The notes beneath the pieces were generated by a model that made no database searches, was not told the origin of the DNA, and was given only the letters and a program-made list of their open reading frames with translations. Source: Microbacterium sp. SLBN-154 (GTDB taxonomy: Bacteria > Actinomycetota > Actinomycetes > Actinomycetales > Microbacteriaceae). Taken from it: a DNA stretch of 64,000 nucleotides. Position numbers and translations under genes: made by a program. Within the stretch, counting starts at the first letter, position 1. Every line of letters begins with the position of its first letter. Positions 31,578-40,577 of the stretch are shown here, one piece after another. The stretch lies in assembly GCF_006715565.1 (NCBI RefSeq), contig NZ_VFNL01000001.1:2108001-2172000 (forward strand). Direction: 5' to 3'.

Positions 31578-31621
31578 TCGCAGCGAGCGGACCCGATTGC
31601 GGGGCCGCATGCGGGAAGCCG

Positions 31622-31627
31622 TAGGAT
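31622..31627 (+). promoter_or_regulatory. -10 box TAGGAT of the ANTAR regulator
   Basis: TAGGAT, six bases, then GTG at 31634: leaderless spacing. Confidence 0.65.
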
Positions 31628-31633
31628 TGCGGG

Positions 31634-32272
31634 GTGACTGAGTCAGAGCGCGCCGGGCAAGAGCAGACCGGGCAAGAGCAGGCCGCCGCATCCGCCCCTC
31701 GCCGGGTCGTCGTCGCCGAGGATGAGTCGCTCATCCGCCTCGACATCGTCGAGATCCTCCGCGACAACGGCTTCGATGTCGTCGGAGAGGCAGGCGACGG
31801 CGAGACCGCCGTGCAACTTGCCACCGAGCTGCGCCCCGACCTCGTGATCATGGATGTCAAGATGCCGCAGCTCGACGGCATCAGCGCCGCCGAGAAGCTC
31901 AGCAAGAACCACATCGCCCCCGTGGTGCTGCTCACCGCCTTCAGCCAGAAGGAGCTCGTCGAGCGCGCGAGCGAGGCCGGCGCGCTGGCTTATGTCGTCA
32001 AGCCCTTCACCCCGAACGATCTGCTTCCCGCGATCGAGATCGCTCTGGCCCGTCACGAGCAGATCATCACCCTCGAGGCCGAGGTCGCCGACATGGTCGA
32101 GCGCTTCGAGACCCGCAAGCTCGTCGACCGGGCGAAGGGCCTGCTGAACGAGAAGATGGGCTTGACCGAGCCCGAGGCGTTCCGCTGGATCCAGAAGGCG
32201 TCGATGGACCGCCGCCTCACGATGCAGGATGTCGCCAAGGCGATCATCGAGCAGCTCGCCCCCAAGAAGTGA
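31634..32272 (+). CDS. pdtaR: Response regulator with ANTAR RNA-binding domain (PdtaR-like)
   Basis: Two-component regulator acting as an antiterminator on RNA rather than DNA. After a 24-residue extension with a GQEQTGQEQ repeat, the receiver domain has VVVAEDESLIRLDI, the phospho-acceptor Asp74 in LVIMDVKMP, VLLTAFSQ and YVVKPF. The C-terminal ANTAR domain is RKLVDRAKGLLNEKMGLTE with RWIQKASMDRRLTMQDVA. It matches mycobacterial PdtaR. The partner kinase PdtaS is not adjacent. The GTG start is fixed by the -10 spacing; the stop overlaps the methyltransferase start. Confidence 0.93.
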   Translation: MTESERAGQEQTGQEQAAASAPRRVVVAEDESLIRLDIVEILRDNGFDVVGEAGDGETAVQLATELRPDLVIMDVKMPQLDGISAAEKLSKNHIAPVVLLTAFSQKELVERASEAGALAYVVKPFTPNDLLPAIEIALARHEQIITLEAEVADMVERFETRKLVDRAKGLLNEKMGLTEPEAFRWIQKASMDRRLTMQDVAKAIIEQLAPKK

Positions 32273-33144
32273 CCACCGAGCCTCCCACGGACGCCTCCGT
32301 CCCACACGCGGACGGAGTGAGGATCGCCTGGGAGGACGCGCGCGCGGTCAATCTCGCCAACTGGCAGGACCGGGCCGCGCTTCACGAGGAGGCCTACGGG
32401 CTGGAGGCCTTCGACGACCCCGAGCATCTGTCCGAGGTCGCCAGCGACGATCTGGCGGCGCTTCTGCCGTTCGTCGGCACGTTGCGCGGCAAGGACCTGT
32501 GTCACCTGCAGTGCCACATCGGCACGGACACTGTGTCACTCGCGCGAGCTGGTGCGCGGGTGACGGCGCTGGACTTCAGCGACCGTGCCCTCGAGGTCGC
32601 GGCGCGTCCGGCGGAACGCGCCGGTGTCGATGTGACCTGGGTCCTCGGCGACGTGCTCGAAGCCCGAACGCACGTGAGCGGTGATTTCGACATCGTCTAC
32701 ACCAGCGTGGGAACGATCGGCTGGCTTCGCGACCTCGATCGCTGGGCGATGCAGATCGCGGCCCTGCTGCGTCCGGGCGGGCTGTTCTACATCCGCGACG
32801 GGCATCCGATGCTCTACACGATCGACGAGGATGCCGACGACGATCTGGTGCGGCACCGCTACTTCGCAGACGGCACGGCGCAGATGTGGGATGACGACTC
32901 CACCTACGCCGGTGACGGCAAGGTCGCACACTCGCGAACCTACGAGTGGCCTCATCCGCTCTCCGAGACGATCAACTCCCTCATCTCCGCCGGGTTGCGG
33001 ATCGAGAAGCTCGAAGAGGGACGAGTTCTCCCCTGGCGGTTCAGCGGGCGAATGGTGCCCGTGGACCACGGATGGATGTGGCCCGAGGGTGTCCGCGATC
33101 GCATTCCGGCGACCTTCACGATCATCGCGCGCAAACCCGCCTGA
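32269..33144 (+). CDS. Class I SAM-dependent methyltransferase, substrate unknown
   Basis: A 291-aa methyltransferase. The SAM-binding motif I is the variant KDLCHLQCHIGTDTVSLARAGA, followed by VTALDFSDRAL, VTWVLGDVLEA and FDIVYTSVGTIGWL. A post-core region rich in Trp and Asp (AQMWDDDSTYAGDG, YEWPHPLSETINSLISAGL) is typical of actinobacterial UbiE/YafS-like small-molecule methyltransferases. The GTG start overlaps the pdtaR stop (GTGA), so it is translationally coupled to that regulator. Confidence 0.85.
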   Translation: MTTEPPTDASVPHADGVRIAWEDARAVNLANWQDRAALHEEAYGLEAFDDPEHLSEVASDDLAALLPFVGTLRGKDLCHLQCHIGTDTVSLARAGARVTALDFSDRALEVAARPAERAGVDVTWVLGDVLEARTHVSGDFDIVYTSVGTIGWLRDLDRWAMQIAALLRPGGLFYIRDGHPMLYTIDEDADDDLVRHRYFADGTAQMWDDDSTYAGDGKVAHSRTYEWPHPLSETINSLISAGLRIEKLEEGRVLPWRFSGRMVPVDHGWMWPEGVRDRIPATFTIIARKPA

Positions 33145-33152
33145 CGGGGTGT

Positions 33153-33587
33153 TCAGCTGCGGGCGGCCACGTCCTTGATGTGATTGGTGATCCGCACCGT
33201 GGAGCAGCGGCGTCCCTCATCGTCGCTCACGACGATCTCGTGCACGGTGACGCTCCGACCGAGGTGCAGGGGCGTGCAGACGCCGGTCACGAACCCGGAG
33301 GTCGCGGATCGGGTGTGCGTCGCGTTGATGTCGACGCCGACCGCGAGGCGCCCGGGGCCGGCATGGAAGTTGGCGTGCATCGAACCCAGCGACTCGCCGA
33401 GCACGACGTACGCGCCGCCATGGAAGAGCCCGACGGGCTGGGTGTTGCCCGCCACCGGCATCCGCGCCGCGCACCGTTCGGCGGTGAACTCCAGCCACTC
33501 GAAGCCCATCTTCTCGGCGAGGGCCCCGATGCCCCGGGCCTCGGCCCAGGCGAGCTCATCGGAGGCGGTTTCGACGGTGTCGGTCAT
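33153..33587 (-). CDS. Hotdog-fold thioesterase, PaaI/MenI type
   Basis: A 144-aa acyl-CoA thioesterase-like protein. The hotdog helix motif GLFHGGAYVVLGESLGSMHA and the following VGVDINATHTRSATSGFVTG are characteristic of PaaI and of the DHNA-CoA thioesterases of menaquinone synthesis. It converges with the methyltransferase gene (8 bases between them) and diverges from polA. The substrate cannot be assigned; menaquinone use in actinobacteria makes DHNA-CoA a fair guess. Confidence 0.85.
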   Translation of the reverse strand: MTDTVETASDELAWAEARGIGALAEKMGFEWLEFTAERCAARMPVAGNTQPVGLFHGGAYVVLGESLGSMHANFHAGPGRLAVGVDINATHTRSATSGFVTGVCTPLHLGRSVTVHEIVVSDDEGRRCSTVRITNHIKDVAARS

Positions 33588-33626
33588 CGGCGAGTTCCTG
33601 GCTCGGGGGGTGTCTCACCCCGCGTC

Positions 33627-33632
33627 TAGGCT
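33627..33632 (+). promoter_or_regulatory. -10 box TAGGCT of polA
   Basis: TAGGCT, six bases, then GTG at 33639: leaderless spacing. No ribosome site precedes the GTG. Confidence 0.65.
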
Positions 33633-33638
33633 GTCAGG

Positions 33639-36278
33639 GTGACGGACTCCGCAAAGCCTACCCTCCTCGTCGTGGACGGCCACTCGCTGGCCTACCGGGC
33701 GTTCTACGCTCTCCCGGTCGACAATTTCTCCACCAAGGACGGGCAGCACACCAACGGGATCTACGGGTTCCTGGCGATGCTGATCAACCTCATCAAGGCC
33801 GAGAAGCCCACGCACCTCGCTGTCGCCTTCGACACCTCCCGCCAGTCCTTCCGTACGCGACAGTACGCCGAGTACAAGGCCAATCGCTCCGAGACCCCCA
33901 AGGAGTTCCAGGGACAGATCCCGCTGCTCAAGGAATGCCTCGCGGCGATGAGCATCCCGGTGCTCGAGCAGGAGGACATCGAGGCCGACGACATCCTCGC
34001 CACTCTCGCCACGCGCGGAGCGGCCGAGGGCTTCCATGTCCTCGTCTGCTCCGGAGACCGCGACACGATCCAGCTGGTCACCGACGACATCACGCTCCTG
34101 TACCCCAACGTCCAGGGCGTCTCGCAGCTCAAGCGCTATGACTCCGAGGCGGTCCGCGAGCGCTACGGCGTCGAGCCGGCGATGTACCCCGATGTCGCGG
34201 CCCTCGTCGGCGAGACCAGCGACAACCTTCCGGGCGTGCCGAAGGTCGGCGAGAAGACGGCGGTGAAGTGGCTGACGCAGTTCGGATCGCTCGATGACCT
34301 GCTGGCCCAGGCCGACAAGGTGACCGGGGTGGTGGGCAACAACCTTCGTGAGCATCTCGACGACGTGCGCCGCAACCGTCAGCTGAATGCTCTCCTCACC
34401 GACGTCGATCTCCCGGTGGGCCCCGCTGACCTCGCGGTGCGGCCGATCGATGCGCAGGCCGTCCGCGAGATCTTCGCGCAGCTGGAGTTCCGAACGCTCC
34501 TGCCGCGGGTCTTCGAGGCCGCGGGCGTCGATCAGGCCATGTCGGCGCAGGCCGCCGTGCCCACCGCCACGGCGCCGACGCCCGCCGAGCCCGACTCCTC
34601 GAGCCTGGCAGCCTGGGTCGACGAGGCGTCGGGCGATGTGGCGCTGACGCTGATCGCCGAGAACGGGCGACCGCGTCGCATCGGGCTCGCCACCGCCGAC
34701 GCCGCCGTCGAAGCGAACTGGTCCGAAGAAATCGCCGCGGCTCTGACTCCGTGGCTGCTCTCGGAGGCGCCGAAGGTGCTCACCGACGCCAAGCCGCAGG
34801 TCAAGGCGCTCCGTCGGGAGGGCATCCGACTGGGCGGACTCGCCTTCGACACGATCCTGGCGGGCTGGCTCCTGCGACCGAGCTTTCCCGACAAGTCCCT
34901 CGCCGACCTCACCGATCGTTTCCTGGGCGAGAAGCTCCCCGAGGCCGACCCCGCGCAGCTGGTTCCCGAGACCGAGGGCGCGACTCCGGGTCAGCTGTCG
35001 TGGTTCACCCTGCGCGTGGCCGAGGCGCAGCGGTCGCAGCTCGCGGCATCCGTTCTCTCGGTCCTGACCGACATCGAGCTGCCGACCGTGCAGACCCTCG
35101 CCGACATGGAGCTGGCCGGGGTGGCGGTCTCGCACGCGAAGCTGTCGGAGTTCTCGGGCGAGCTGGGCGACCGGGCCGACCGGATCGCCCAGGAGGCGTA
35201 CGCGGCGATCGGACGCGAGGTCAACCTCGGGTCGCCCAAGCAGCTGCAAGAGGTGCTGTTCGAAGAGCTCCAGTTGCCGAAGACCCGGAAGACCAAGACC
35301 GGATACTCCACGGATGCCGCGGTGCTCGCCGATCTGCAGGAATCCCACCCGCATCCGTTCCTGAACCTCCTGCTCCAGCATCGAGAAGCGACGAAGCTCC
35401 GCCAGATCATCGAATCGCTCGACACCGCCATCGGCGCCGATGGGCGCATCCGCACCACGTACCTCCAGACGGGGTCGCAGACGGGGCGGCTTTCGAGCAC
35501 CGACCCGAACCTCCAGAACATCCCGATCCGCACGGAGGAAAGCCGCCGCATCCGGTCGGCGTTCGAGGTCGGCGACGGCTACGAGGCGCTGCTGACCGCC
35601 GACTACTCGCAGATCGAGATGCGGATCATGGCGCACCTGTCCGAAGACCCCGGCCTGATCGAGGCGTTCAACTCGGGGGAGGACACCCACCGGTTCGTGG
35701 GCGCGCGGGTCTTCGGTGTCGCACCCGAAGACGTCACCCCCGCGATGCGGACCAAGGTCAAGGCGATGTCCTATGGCCTGGTGTACGGTCTGTCGGCGTT
35801 CGGGCTGTCCAAGCAGCTGCGGATCGAGCAGTCCGAAGCGCGGGAGCTGATGCTCGAGTACTTCGCGCGGTTCGGCGCCGTGCGCGACTACCTGCGCACG
35901 TCGGTCGAGAAGGCCCGGATCGACGGCTACACCGAGACGATCTTCGGCCGCCGGCGGCCGTTCCCCGACCTCAACAGCCCCAACCGGGTGCTGCGCGAGA
36001 ACGCCGAGCGGGCGGCTCTGAACGCGCCGATCCAGGGCAGTGCGGCCGACATCATGAAGGTCGCCCTGTTCCGCATCCACGACGACCTCACCTCACAGGG
36101 GCTCGGATCGCGTGTCCTCCTGCAGATCCACGACGAACTCGTCGTCGAGGTGGCGCCGGGGGAGTGGGACGCGGCCGAGCGCATCGTTCGGGAGCGGATG
36201 GCGGATGCGGCGGAGCTGACCGTTCCGCTCGACGTGCAGATCGGCCGCGGCGCCGACTGGAACGCCGCGGGCCACTGA
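33639..36278 (+). CDS. polA: DNA polymerase I
   Basis: Repair and Okazaki-fragment polymerase, 879 aa. The N-terminal 5'-3' exonuclease has LLVVDGHSLAYRAFYALP, KPTHLAVAFDTSR and EADDILATLA. The middle 3'-5' exonuclease domain lacks the catalytic DxE set, so proofreading is probably absent, as in mycobacterial PolA. The polymerase motifs are DYSQIEMRIMAHLSED (A), RTKVKAMSYGLVYGLSAFGL (B) and QIHDELVVEV (C). The GTG start is six bases after a -10 box. Confidence 0.97.
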   Translation: MTDSAKPTLLVVDGHSLAYRAFYALPVDNFSTKDGQHTNGIYGFLAMLINLIKAEKPTHLAVAFDTSRQSFRTRQYAEYKANRSETPKEFQGQIPLLKECLAAMSIPVLEQEDIEADDILATLATRGAAEGFHVLVCSGDRDTIQLVTDDITLLYPNVQGVSQLKRYDSEAVRERYGVEPAMYPDVAALVGETSDNLPGVPKVGEKTAVKWLTQFGSLDDLLAQADKVTGVVGNNLREHLDDVRRNRQLNALLTDVDLPVGPADLAVRPIDAQAVREIFAQLEFRTLLPRVFEAAGVDQAMSAQAAVPTATAPTPAEPDSSSLAAWVDEASGDVALTLIAENGRPRRIGLATADAAVEANWSEEIAAALTPWLLSEAPKVLTDAKPQVKALRREGIRLGGLAFDTILAGWLLRPSFPDKSLADLTDRFLGEKLPEADPAQLVPETEGATPGQLSWFTLRVAEAQRSQLAASVLSVLTDIELPTVQTLADMELAGVAVSHAKLSEFSGELGDRADRIAQEAYAAIGREVNLGSPKQLQEVLFEELQLPKTRKTKTGYSTDAAVLADLQESHPHPFLNLLLQHREATKLRQIIESLDTAIGADGRIRTTYLQTGSQTGRLSSTDPNLQNIPIRTEESRRIRSAFEVGDGYEALLTADYSQIEMRIMAHLSEDPGLIEAFNSGEDTHRFVGARVFGVAPEDVTPAMRTKVKAMSYGLVYGLSAFGLSKQLRIEQSEARELMLEYFARFGAVRDYLRTSVEKARIDGYTETIFGRRRPFPDLNSPNRVLRENAERAALNAPIQGSAADIMKVALFRIHDDLTSQGLGSRVLLQIHDELVVEVAPGEWDAAERIVRERMADAAELTVPLDVQIGRGADWNAAGH

Positions 36279-36341
36279 CCCGGTCGCGGCATCGGTCGCG
36301 GCTCACCGCCGCGGTGTTGGCGCTCGGGCGAGCGGGGTGCC

Positions 36342-36347
36342 TAGGCT
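36342..36347 (+). promoter_or_regulatory. -10 box TAGGCT of the DUF885 gene
   Basis: TAGGCT, seven bases (cggaggt), then ATG at 36355. The GGAGG is only two bases from the ATG, too close for a ribosome site, so leaderless initiation fits better. Confidence 0.6.
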
Positions 36348-36354
36348 CGGAGGT

Positions 36355-38028
36355 ATGACAGACGCATCCCGCACCCCCACGCCGATCGACACGATCGCCG
36401 AGGCGTGGGTCGACACCCTGGCCGAACTCGATCCGTCGCTGGCGACGTACATCGGTCGATCCGAGCACAACCACCGCTACGGCGACTACTCGCCCGAGGG
36501 TCAGGCCCGCGTGATCGAAGAGGCGAAGAAGGTGCGCGCAGCACTTGCCAGCGCGACCCCCGCCGACGACATCGACGCCGTGACGAAGGAGGATCTCACC
36601 CGCGAGCTCGACCTGCAGATCGAGCTCGACGAGGCGAAGTGGCACCTTCGCGACCTCAACGTGATCGCCTCTCCGGCCCAGGACATCCGAGCGGTATTCG
36701 ACCTCATGCCGACAGACAGCGCTGAGGACTGGTCGGTCGTCAGCGAGCGGATGTCTGCCCTCCCCGATGCCGTGCACGGATACATCTCCACCCTCCGGGA
36801 AGGGATCGCGCAGGGGATCGTTCCGGCTCGCCGCCAGGTGGTCGAGGTCGCGACCCAGATCGCGCGCTACACCGCCGACGGGGGGTTCTTCACGACCTTC
36901 GTCGGCAACGCCGCGCCGGCCGAGGGTCAGCTTCCGGCATCCCTCGCTCGTGAGCTGTCCGACCGCGCCGGCGCCGCCCGCGTCGCGTACGACGAACTGG
37001 CCTCGTTCCTTTCCGGTGAACTCGCCCCGGCGGCGACCGAGAAGGACGCCGTCGGTCGGGAGGTCTACGCGCTGATGTCGCGCCGGTTCCTCGGTGCCAC
37101 GATCGACCTCGACGAGACCTACGACTGGGGCGTCGAGGAACTTGCGCGCATGGTCGCCGAGCAGGAGCAGATCGCCGGCGAGATCAAGCCGGGCGCATCG
37201 GTGGAGGAAGCCGTGGCGTTCCTGGAGGAGGACCCGTCGCGCAAGCTCCACGGCACCGAGGCGCTGCAGAAGTGGATGCAGGAGACCAGCGACCGCGCCG
37301 TCGCCGAACTCGGCAAGACCCATTTCGACATCGCCGAGCCGATCCGTCGACTCGAATGCATGATCGCCCCCACGAACGAGGGCGGCATCTATTACACCGG
37401 CCCCACCGACGACTTCTCCCGTCCCGGACGCATGTGGTGGTCGGTGCCGGAGGGCGTCACGGAGTTCGACACCTGGCGGGAGCTCACGACGGTGTACCAC
37501 GAGGGCGTGCCGGGCCATCATCTCCAGATCGCGCAGGCCGTGTACAACCGCGCGCAGCTGAACTCGTGGCGTCGGCTGCTGGCCGGCCCTTCGGGCCACG
37601 CCGAAGGATGGGCGCTGTACGCCGAACGCCTCATGGAGCAGTTGGGGTACCTCGATGACCCGGCCGATCGACTCGGCATGCTCGACGGTCAGCGCATGCG
37701 AGCCGCGCGGGTCGTACTCGACATCGGCGTGCACCTGGAGAAGCAGCGCCCCGATGGTGAAGGGACGTGGGACGCCCCCTTCGCGTTGGAATTCATGCGC
37801 CGCAATGTCAACATGCCCGACGAGTTCGTGAGGTTCGAGGTGAACCGCTACCTCGGCTGGCCCGGGCAGGCGCCGTCGTACAAGGTCGGACAGCGCATCT
37901 GGGAGCAGCTGCGCGACGACTATCGAGAGGCGAACGGCGCGGATGCCGACCTCAAGGCGTTCCACAAGAAGGCGCTCGATATCGGCGGCGTGGGCCTGGA
38001 CACCCTCCGTACGGCGCTCGCACGCTGA
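36355..38028 (+). CDS. DUF885 family protein, putative zinc peptidase
   Basis: A 557-aa soluble protein of the DUF885 family, thought to include metal-dependent carboxypeptidases. The likely zinc motif is VYHEGVPGHHLQIAQA, and a second conserved part is GPSGHAEGWALYAERLMEQLGY, which would supply the Glu ligand. The C-terminal GWPGQAPSYKVGQR is also family-typical. No signal peptide is seen. The catalytic role is inferred from motifs; the substrate is unknown. Confidence 0.85.
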   Translation: MTDASRTPTPIDTIAEAWVDTLAELDPSLATYIGRSEHNHRYGDYSPEGQARVIEEAKKVRAALASATPADDIDAVTKEDLTRELDLQIELDEAKWHLRDLNVIASPAQDIRAVFDLMPTDSAEDWSVVSERMSALPDAVHGYISTLREGIAQGIVPARRQVVEVATQIARYTADGGFFTTFVGNAAPAEGQLPASLARELSDRAGAARVAYDELASFLSGELAPAATEKDAVGREVYALMSRRFLGATIDLDETYDWGVEELARMVAEQEQIAGEIKPGASVEEAVAFLEEDPSRKLHGTEALQKWMQETSDRAVAELGKTHFDIAEPIRRLECMIAPTNEGGIYYTGPTDDFSRPGRMWWSVPEGVTEFDTWRELTTVYHEGVPGHHLQIAQAVYNRAQLNSWRRLLAGPSGHAEGWALYAERLMEQLGYLDDPADRLGMLDGQRMRAARVVLDIGVHLEKQRPDGEGTWDAPFALEFMRRNVNMPDEFVRFEVNRYLGWPGQAPSYKVGQRIWEQLRDDYREANGADADLKAFHKKALDIGGVGLDTLRTALAR

Positions 38029-38122
38029 CAGATGCGGTGACGTCCCCGAAGGAATAGTCTGGGAGCCGGCTTGTTGCATTCGTCTGAATAGGTCCCTCCA
38101 GGGCCGCAGAGAAAGGGCGATC

Positions 38123-39193
38123 ATGATCGAGTTCGGACTCCACACCTTCGGGGACGTCACCGTCGACGCGGACGGCCACGAGCTGTCGCAGGCGCAGACC
38201 CTGCGCAACCTCGTCGACCAGGCGGTGCTCGCCGACGAGGTGGGCATCTCGTTCTTCGGCGTGGGGGAGCACCACCGCCGCGAGTACGCCGTGTCGAGCC
38301 CCGAGGTGGTTCTCGCCGCGATCGCGTCGCGGACCCGCGACATCCGTCTGGGAACGGCGGTGACGGTGCTGTCATCCGACGAGCCGGTGCGGGTCTACCA
38401 GCGCTTCGCCACCCTGGACGCCCTCTCGAACGGTCGCGCCGAGCCCATCCTCGGGCGCGGCTCTTTCACCGAGTCGTTCCCGCTCTTCGGCTACGAGCTG
38501 AAGGACTACGAGGTGCTCTTCGAAGAGAAGCTCGAACTGTTCGCCCAGCTGCTCACCGAGCGGCCGGTCACCTGGGAGGGCACGACGCGTCGCGGTCTGT
38601 CGAACGTCGAAGTCTTCCCCAAGACCGAAGGAGGGATGCCGGCGTGGGTCGGTGTGGGCGGCTCGCCCGAGTCGGTCGTGCGCACCGCGCGGTACGGCTT
38701 CGGTCTCATGCTCGCCATCATCGGCGGACCCGCCGCGCGCTTCGCCCCGTACGCCGAGCTGTTCCGGCGGTCGCTGGCATCCTTCGGACACGAGTCGCGG
38801 CCGATCGGGGTGCACTCGCCCGGTCACATCGCCGACACCGACGAGCAGGCGTGGGAGGAGGCGTATCCCGCGTTCGACGTCATGTTCTCCACGATCGGGC
38901 GCGAGCGCGGGTGGCCGCCGTACAACCGCCTCCGCTTCCAGCAGGATGTCGGTGAGGGCGCCATCTACGCCGGATCGCCTGAGCGGGTCGCCCGAAAGAT
39001 CGCCGAGACGGTGCTCACCCTCGGGCTCGATCGGTTCGACCTGAAGTACTCCAACGGCACGCTCGGTCACGAGAAGCTCATGCGCTCGATCGAACTCTTC
39101 GGGACGCAGGTGATCCCGCGCGTGCGCGAGCTGGTCGCTGAAGCGCGGTCCCAGGATGCCGCGCCCGAACCGGCGACGACGGCAGCGCCCTAA
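38123..39193 (+). CDS. LLM-class flavin-dependent oxidoreductase
   Basis: A 356-aa luciferase-like monooxygenase. Features are FGLHTFGDV, FFGVGEHHRREYAVSSPEVVL, RLGTAVTVLSSDEPVRVYQRFATLDALSNGR (family hallmark) and the phosphate site VGVGGSPESVVRTARYG. It most resembles the FMN-using Atu2307-type group, not the SsuD alkanesulfonate group. Possible -10 TAGTCT at 38056-38061 gives a leader of about 55 bases with AGAAAGGG before the ATG. Its TAA stop is part of the next gene's -10 box. Confidence 0.87.
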   Translation: MIEFGLHTFGDVTVDADGHELSQAQTLRNLVDQAVLADEVGISFFGVGEHHRREYAVSSPEVVLAAIASRTRDIRLGTAVTVLSSDEPVRVYQRFATLDALSNGRAEPILGRGSFTESFPLFGYELKDYEVLFEEKLELFAQLLTERPVTWEGTTRRGLSNVEVFPKTEGGMPAWVGVGGSPESVVRTARYGFGLMLAIIGGPAARFAPYAELFRRSLASFGHESRPIGVHSPGHIADTDEQAWEEAYPAFDVMFSTIGRERGWPPYNRLRFQQDVGEGAIYAGSPERVARKIAETVLTLGLDRFDLKYSNGTLGHEKLMRSIELFGTQVIPRVRELVAEARSQDAAPEPATTAAP

Positions 39194-39196
39194 CAT
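39191..39196 (+). promoter_or_regulatory. -10 box TAACAT of the MFS gene, overlapping upstream stop
   Basis: TAACAT starts with the TAA stop of the LLM gene; six bases later is the GTG at 39203. Leaderless spacing. Confidence 0.6.
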
Positions 39197-39202
39197 GACT
39201 GC

Positions 39203-40558
39203 GTGAGCATCCGCACCGCACCCGAGTCGGTCAGCGACCGTCTCGACGGTCTTCCCTTCACCCGTCGTCACCTCCGGATCCTCACCGGATCGGGCGTCGG
39301 GTGGGCACTGGATGCGATGGACGTGGGGCTCATCTCCTTCGTCATCGCCGTCCTTGCCCAGCAGTGGATCCTGTCCGGCACCGAGACGTCTCTCATCGCC
39401 TCAGCCGGGTTCCTCGGCATGGCCGTCGGCGCAAGCCTCGGGGGGCTCCTTGCCGATCGGATCGGGCGTCGCTCGGTGTTCGCTGTCACTCTGCTCGTCT
39501 ACGGCCTCGCCACGGGAGCCAGCGCATTGGTCGGGGGCGTCGCGGCACTCCTGGTGCTCCGGTTTATCGTCGGTCTCGGCCTCGGCGCCGAGCTCCCCGT
39601 CGCGTCGACCTATGTCAGCGAGCTCGCTCCCGCGAAAATCCGCGGCCGGGTCATCGTCGTCCTGGAGGCCTTCTGGGCCGTCGGGTGGACTGCGGCGGCG
39701 TTGATCGGATACTTCGTGATCCCAGCATCCGAGAACGGTTGGCGCTGGGCCTTCGCGCTCGGGGCGCTCCCGGCCGCGTACGCCCTCGTGGTTCGCTGGG
39801 GTCTTCCCGAGTCGGCTCGCTGGCTGGAGCGCCGGGGTCGAGCCGGCGACGCGGAGACCGTGGTCCGCTCTTTCGAAGCGTCCCCGGCCCTCTTCCGGCG
39901 TGGGGGGACTCCGGTGGCCCCACCGGCGGCGACGGGGACGGTCGAGGGGAGCAGGGTGCGCGCCGGCATCGCGGCTCTCTGGAGCCCCGAGTTCCGTCTT
40001 CGCACCGCGTGTCTCTGGCTGGTGTGGTTCTGCGTGAACTTCAGCTACTACGGTGCCTTCATCTGGATCCCGTCGATCCTGGTCGCGCAGGGGTACGACC
40101 TCGTCCGCTCTTTCGGGTTCACCCTCATCATCACCCTCGCGCAACTGCCGGGGTACGCCGCTGCGGCCTGGCTGATCGAGGTCTGGGGTCGTCGCGTGAC
40201 GCTGTCGGTCTTCCTCGTCGGCTCCGCCGTCGCGGCAGTGCTGTTCGGCACTGCGACGAGCGAGGCGGCGGTGATCGCGACGGGGATGGCCCTGTCCTTC
40301 TTTAACCTGGGCGCGTGGGGGGCGCTGTACGCGATCACGCCGGAGACGTATCCCACGTCGGTGCGCGCGACGGGCGCAGGGTGGGCGGCAGGGGTCGGCC
40401 GGATCGCGTCGATCATCGCCCCCCTCGCTGTACCGCCTCTCCTGGCACTCGGGGGAGCGCCGGTGCTCTTCGTCGTGTTCGCGGCCTTCTTCGCGGTCGC
40501 GGCGGCCGGTGCGTGGGGTCTCTCCGACCGGCGAGGCCGTGCCCTGGACGACCGCTGA
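39203..40558 (+). CDS. MFS transporter, metabolite:H+ symporter type
   Basis: A 451-aa transporter with 12 predicted membrane helices and a central loop of about 45 residues. The conserved loop 2-3 motif appears as GGLLADRIGRRSV, and the sugar-porter-like [17 protein letters not shown] follows helix 6. An acidic residue pair in helix 1 (GWALDAMDVGLI) is typical of the AAHS/niacin-aromatic acid group. The substrate is not predictable. It is flanked by an LLM oxidoreductase and an SGNH hydrolase, each with its own promoter. Confidence 0.9.
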   Translation: MSIRTAPESVSDRLDGLPFTRRHLRILTGSGVGWALDAMDVGLISFVIAVLAQQWILSGTETSLIASAGFLGMAVGASLGGLLADRIGRRSVFAVTLLVYGLATGASALVGGVAALLVLRFIVGLGLGAELPVASTYVSELAPAKIRGRVIVVLEAFWAVGWTAAALIGYFVIPASENGWRWAFALGALPAAYALVVRWGLPESARWLERRGRAGDAETVVRSFEASPALFRRGGTPVAPPAATGTVEGSRVRAGIAALWSPEFRLRTACLWLVWFCVNFSYYGAFIWIPSILVAQGYDLVRSFGFTLIITLAQLPGYAAAAWLIEVWGRRVTLSVFLVGSAVAAVLFGTATSEAAVIATGMALSFFNLGAWGALYAITPETYPTSVRATGAGWAAGVGRIASIIAPLAVPPLLALGGAPVLFVVFAAFFAVAAAGAWGLSDRRGRALDDR

Positions 40559-40565
40559 GCATTTG

Positions 40566-40571
40566 TAGGGT
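40566..40571 (+). promoter_or_regulatory. -10 box TAGGGT of the SGNH hydrolase gene
   Basis: TAGGGT, six bases, then ATG at 40578, only 8 bases after the MFS stop. Leaderless spacing. Confidence 0.65.
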
Positions 40572-40577
40572 GGTCTG

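Noticed and set aside
33623..33628. A minus-strand -10 (TAGACG) for the hotdog gene sharing bases with the polA -10
   Set aside because: It lacks the final T of TANNNT and lies 36 bases from the start; too weak to list.
38123..39193. The LLM oxidoreductase as the missing SsuD desulfonase for the transporter at 868-3658
   Set aside because: It lies 34 kb away, has its own neighbours, and its motifs fit another LLM subgroup.
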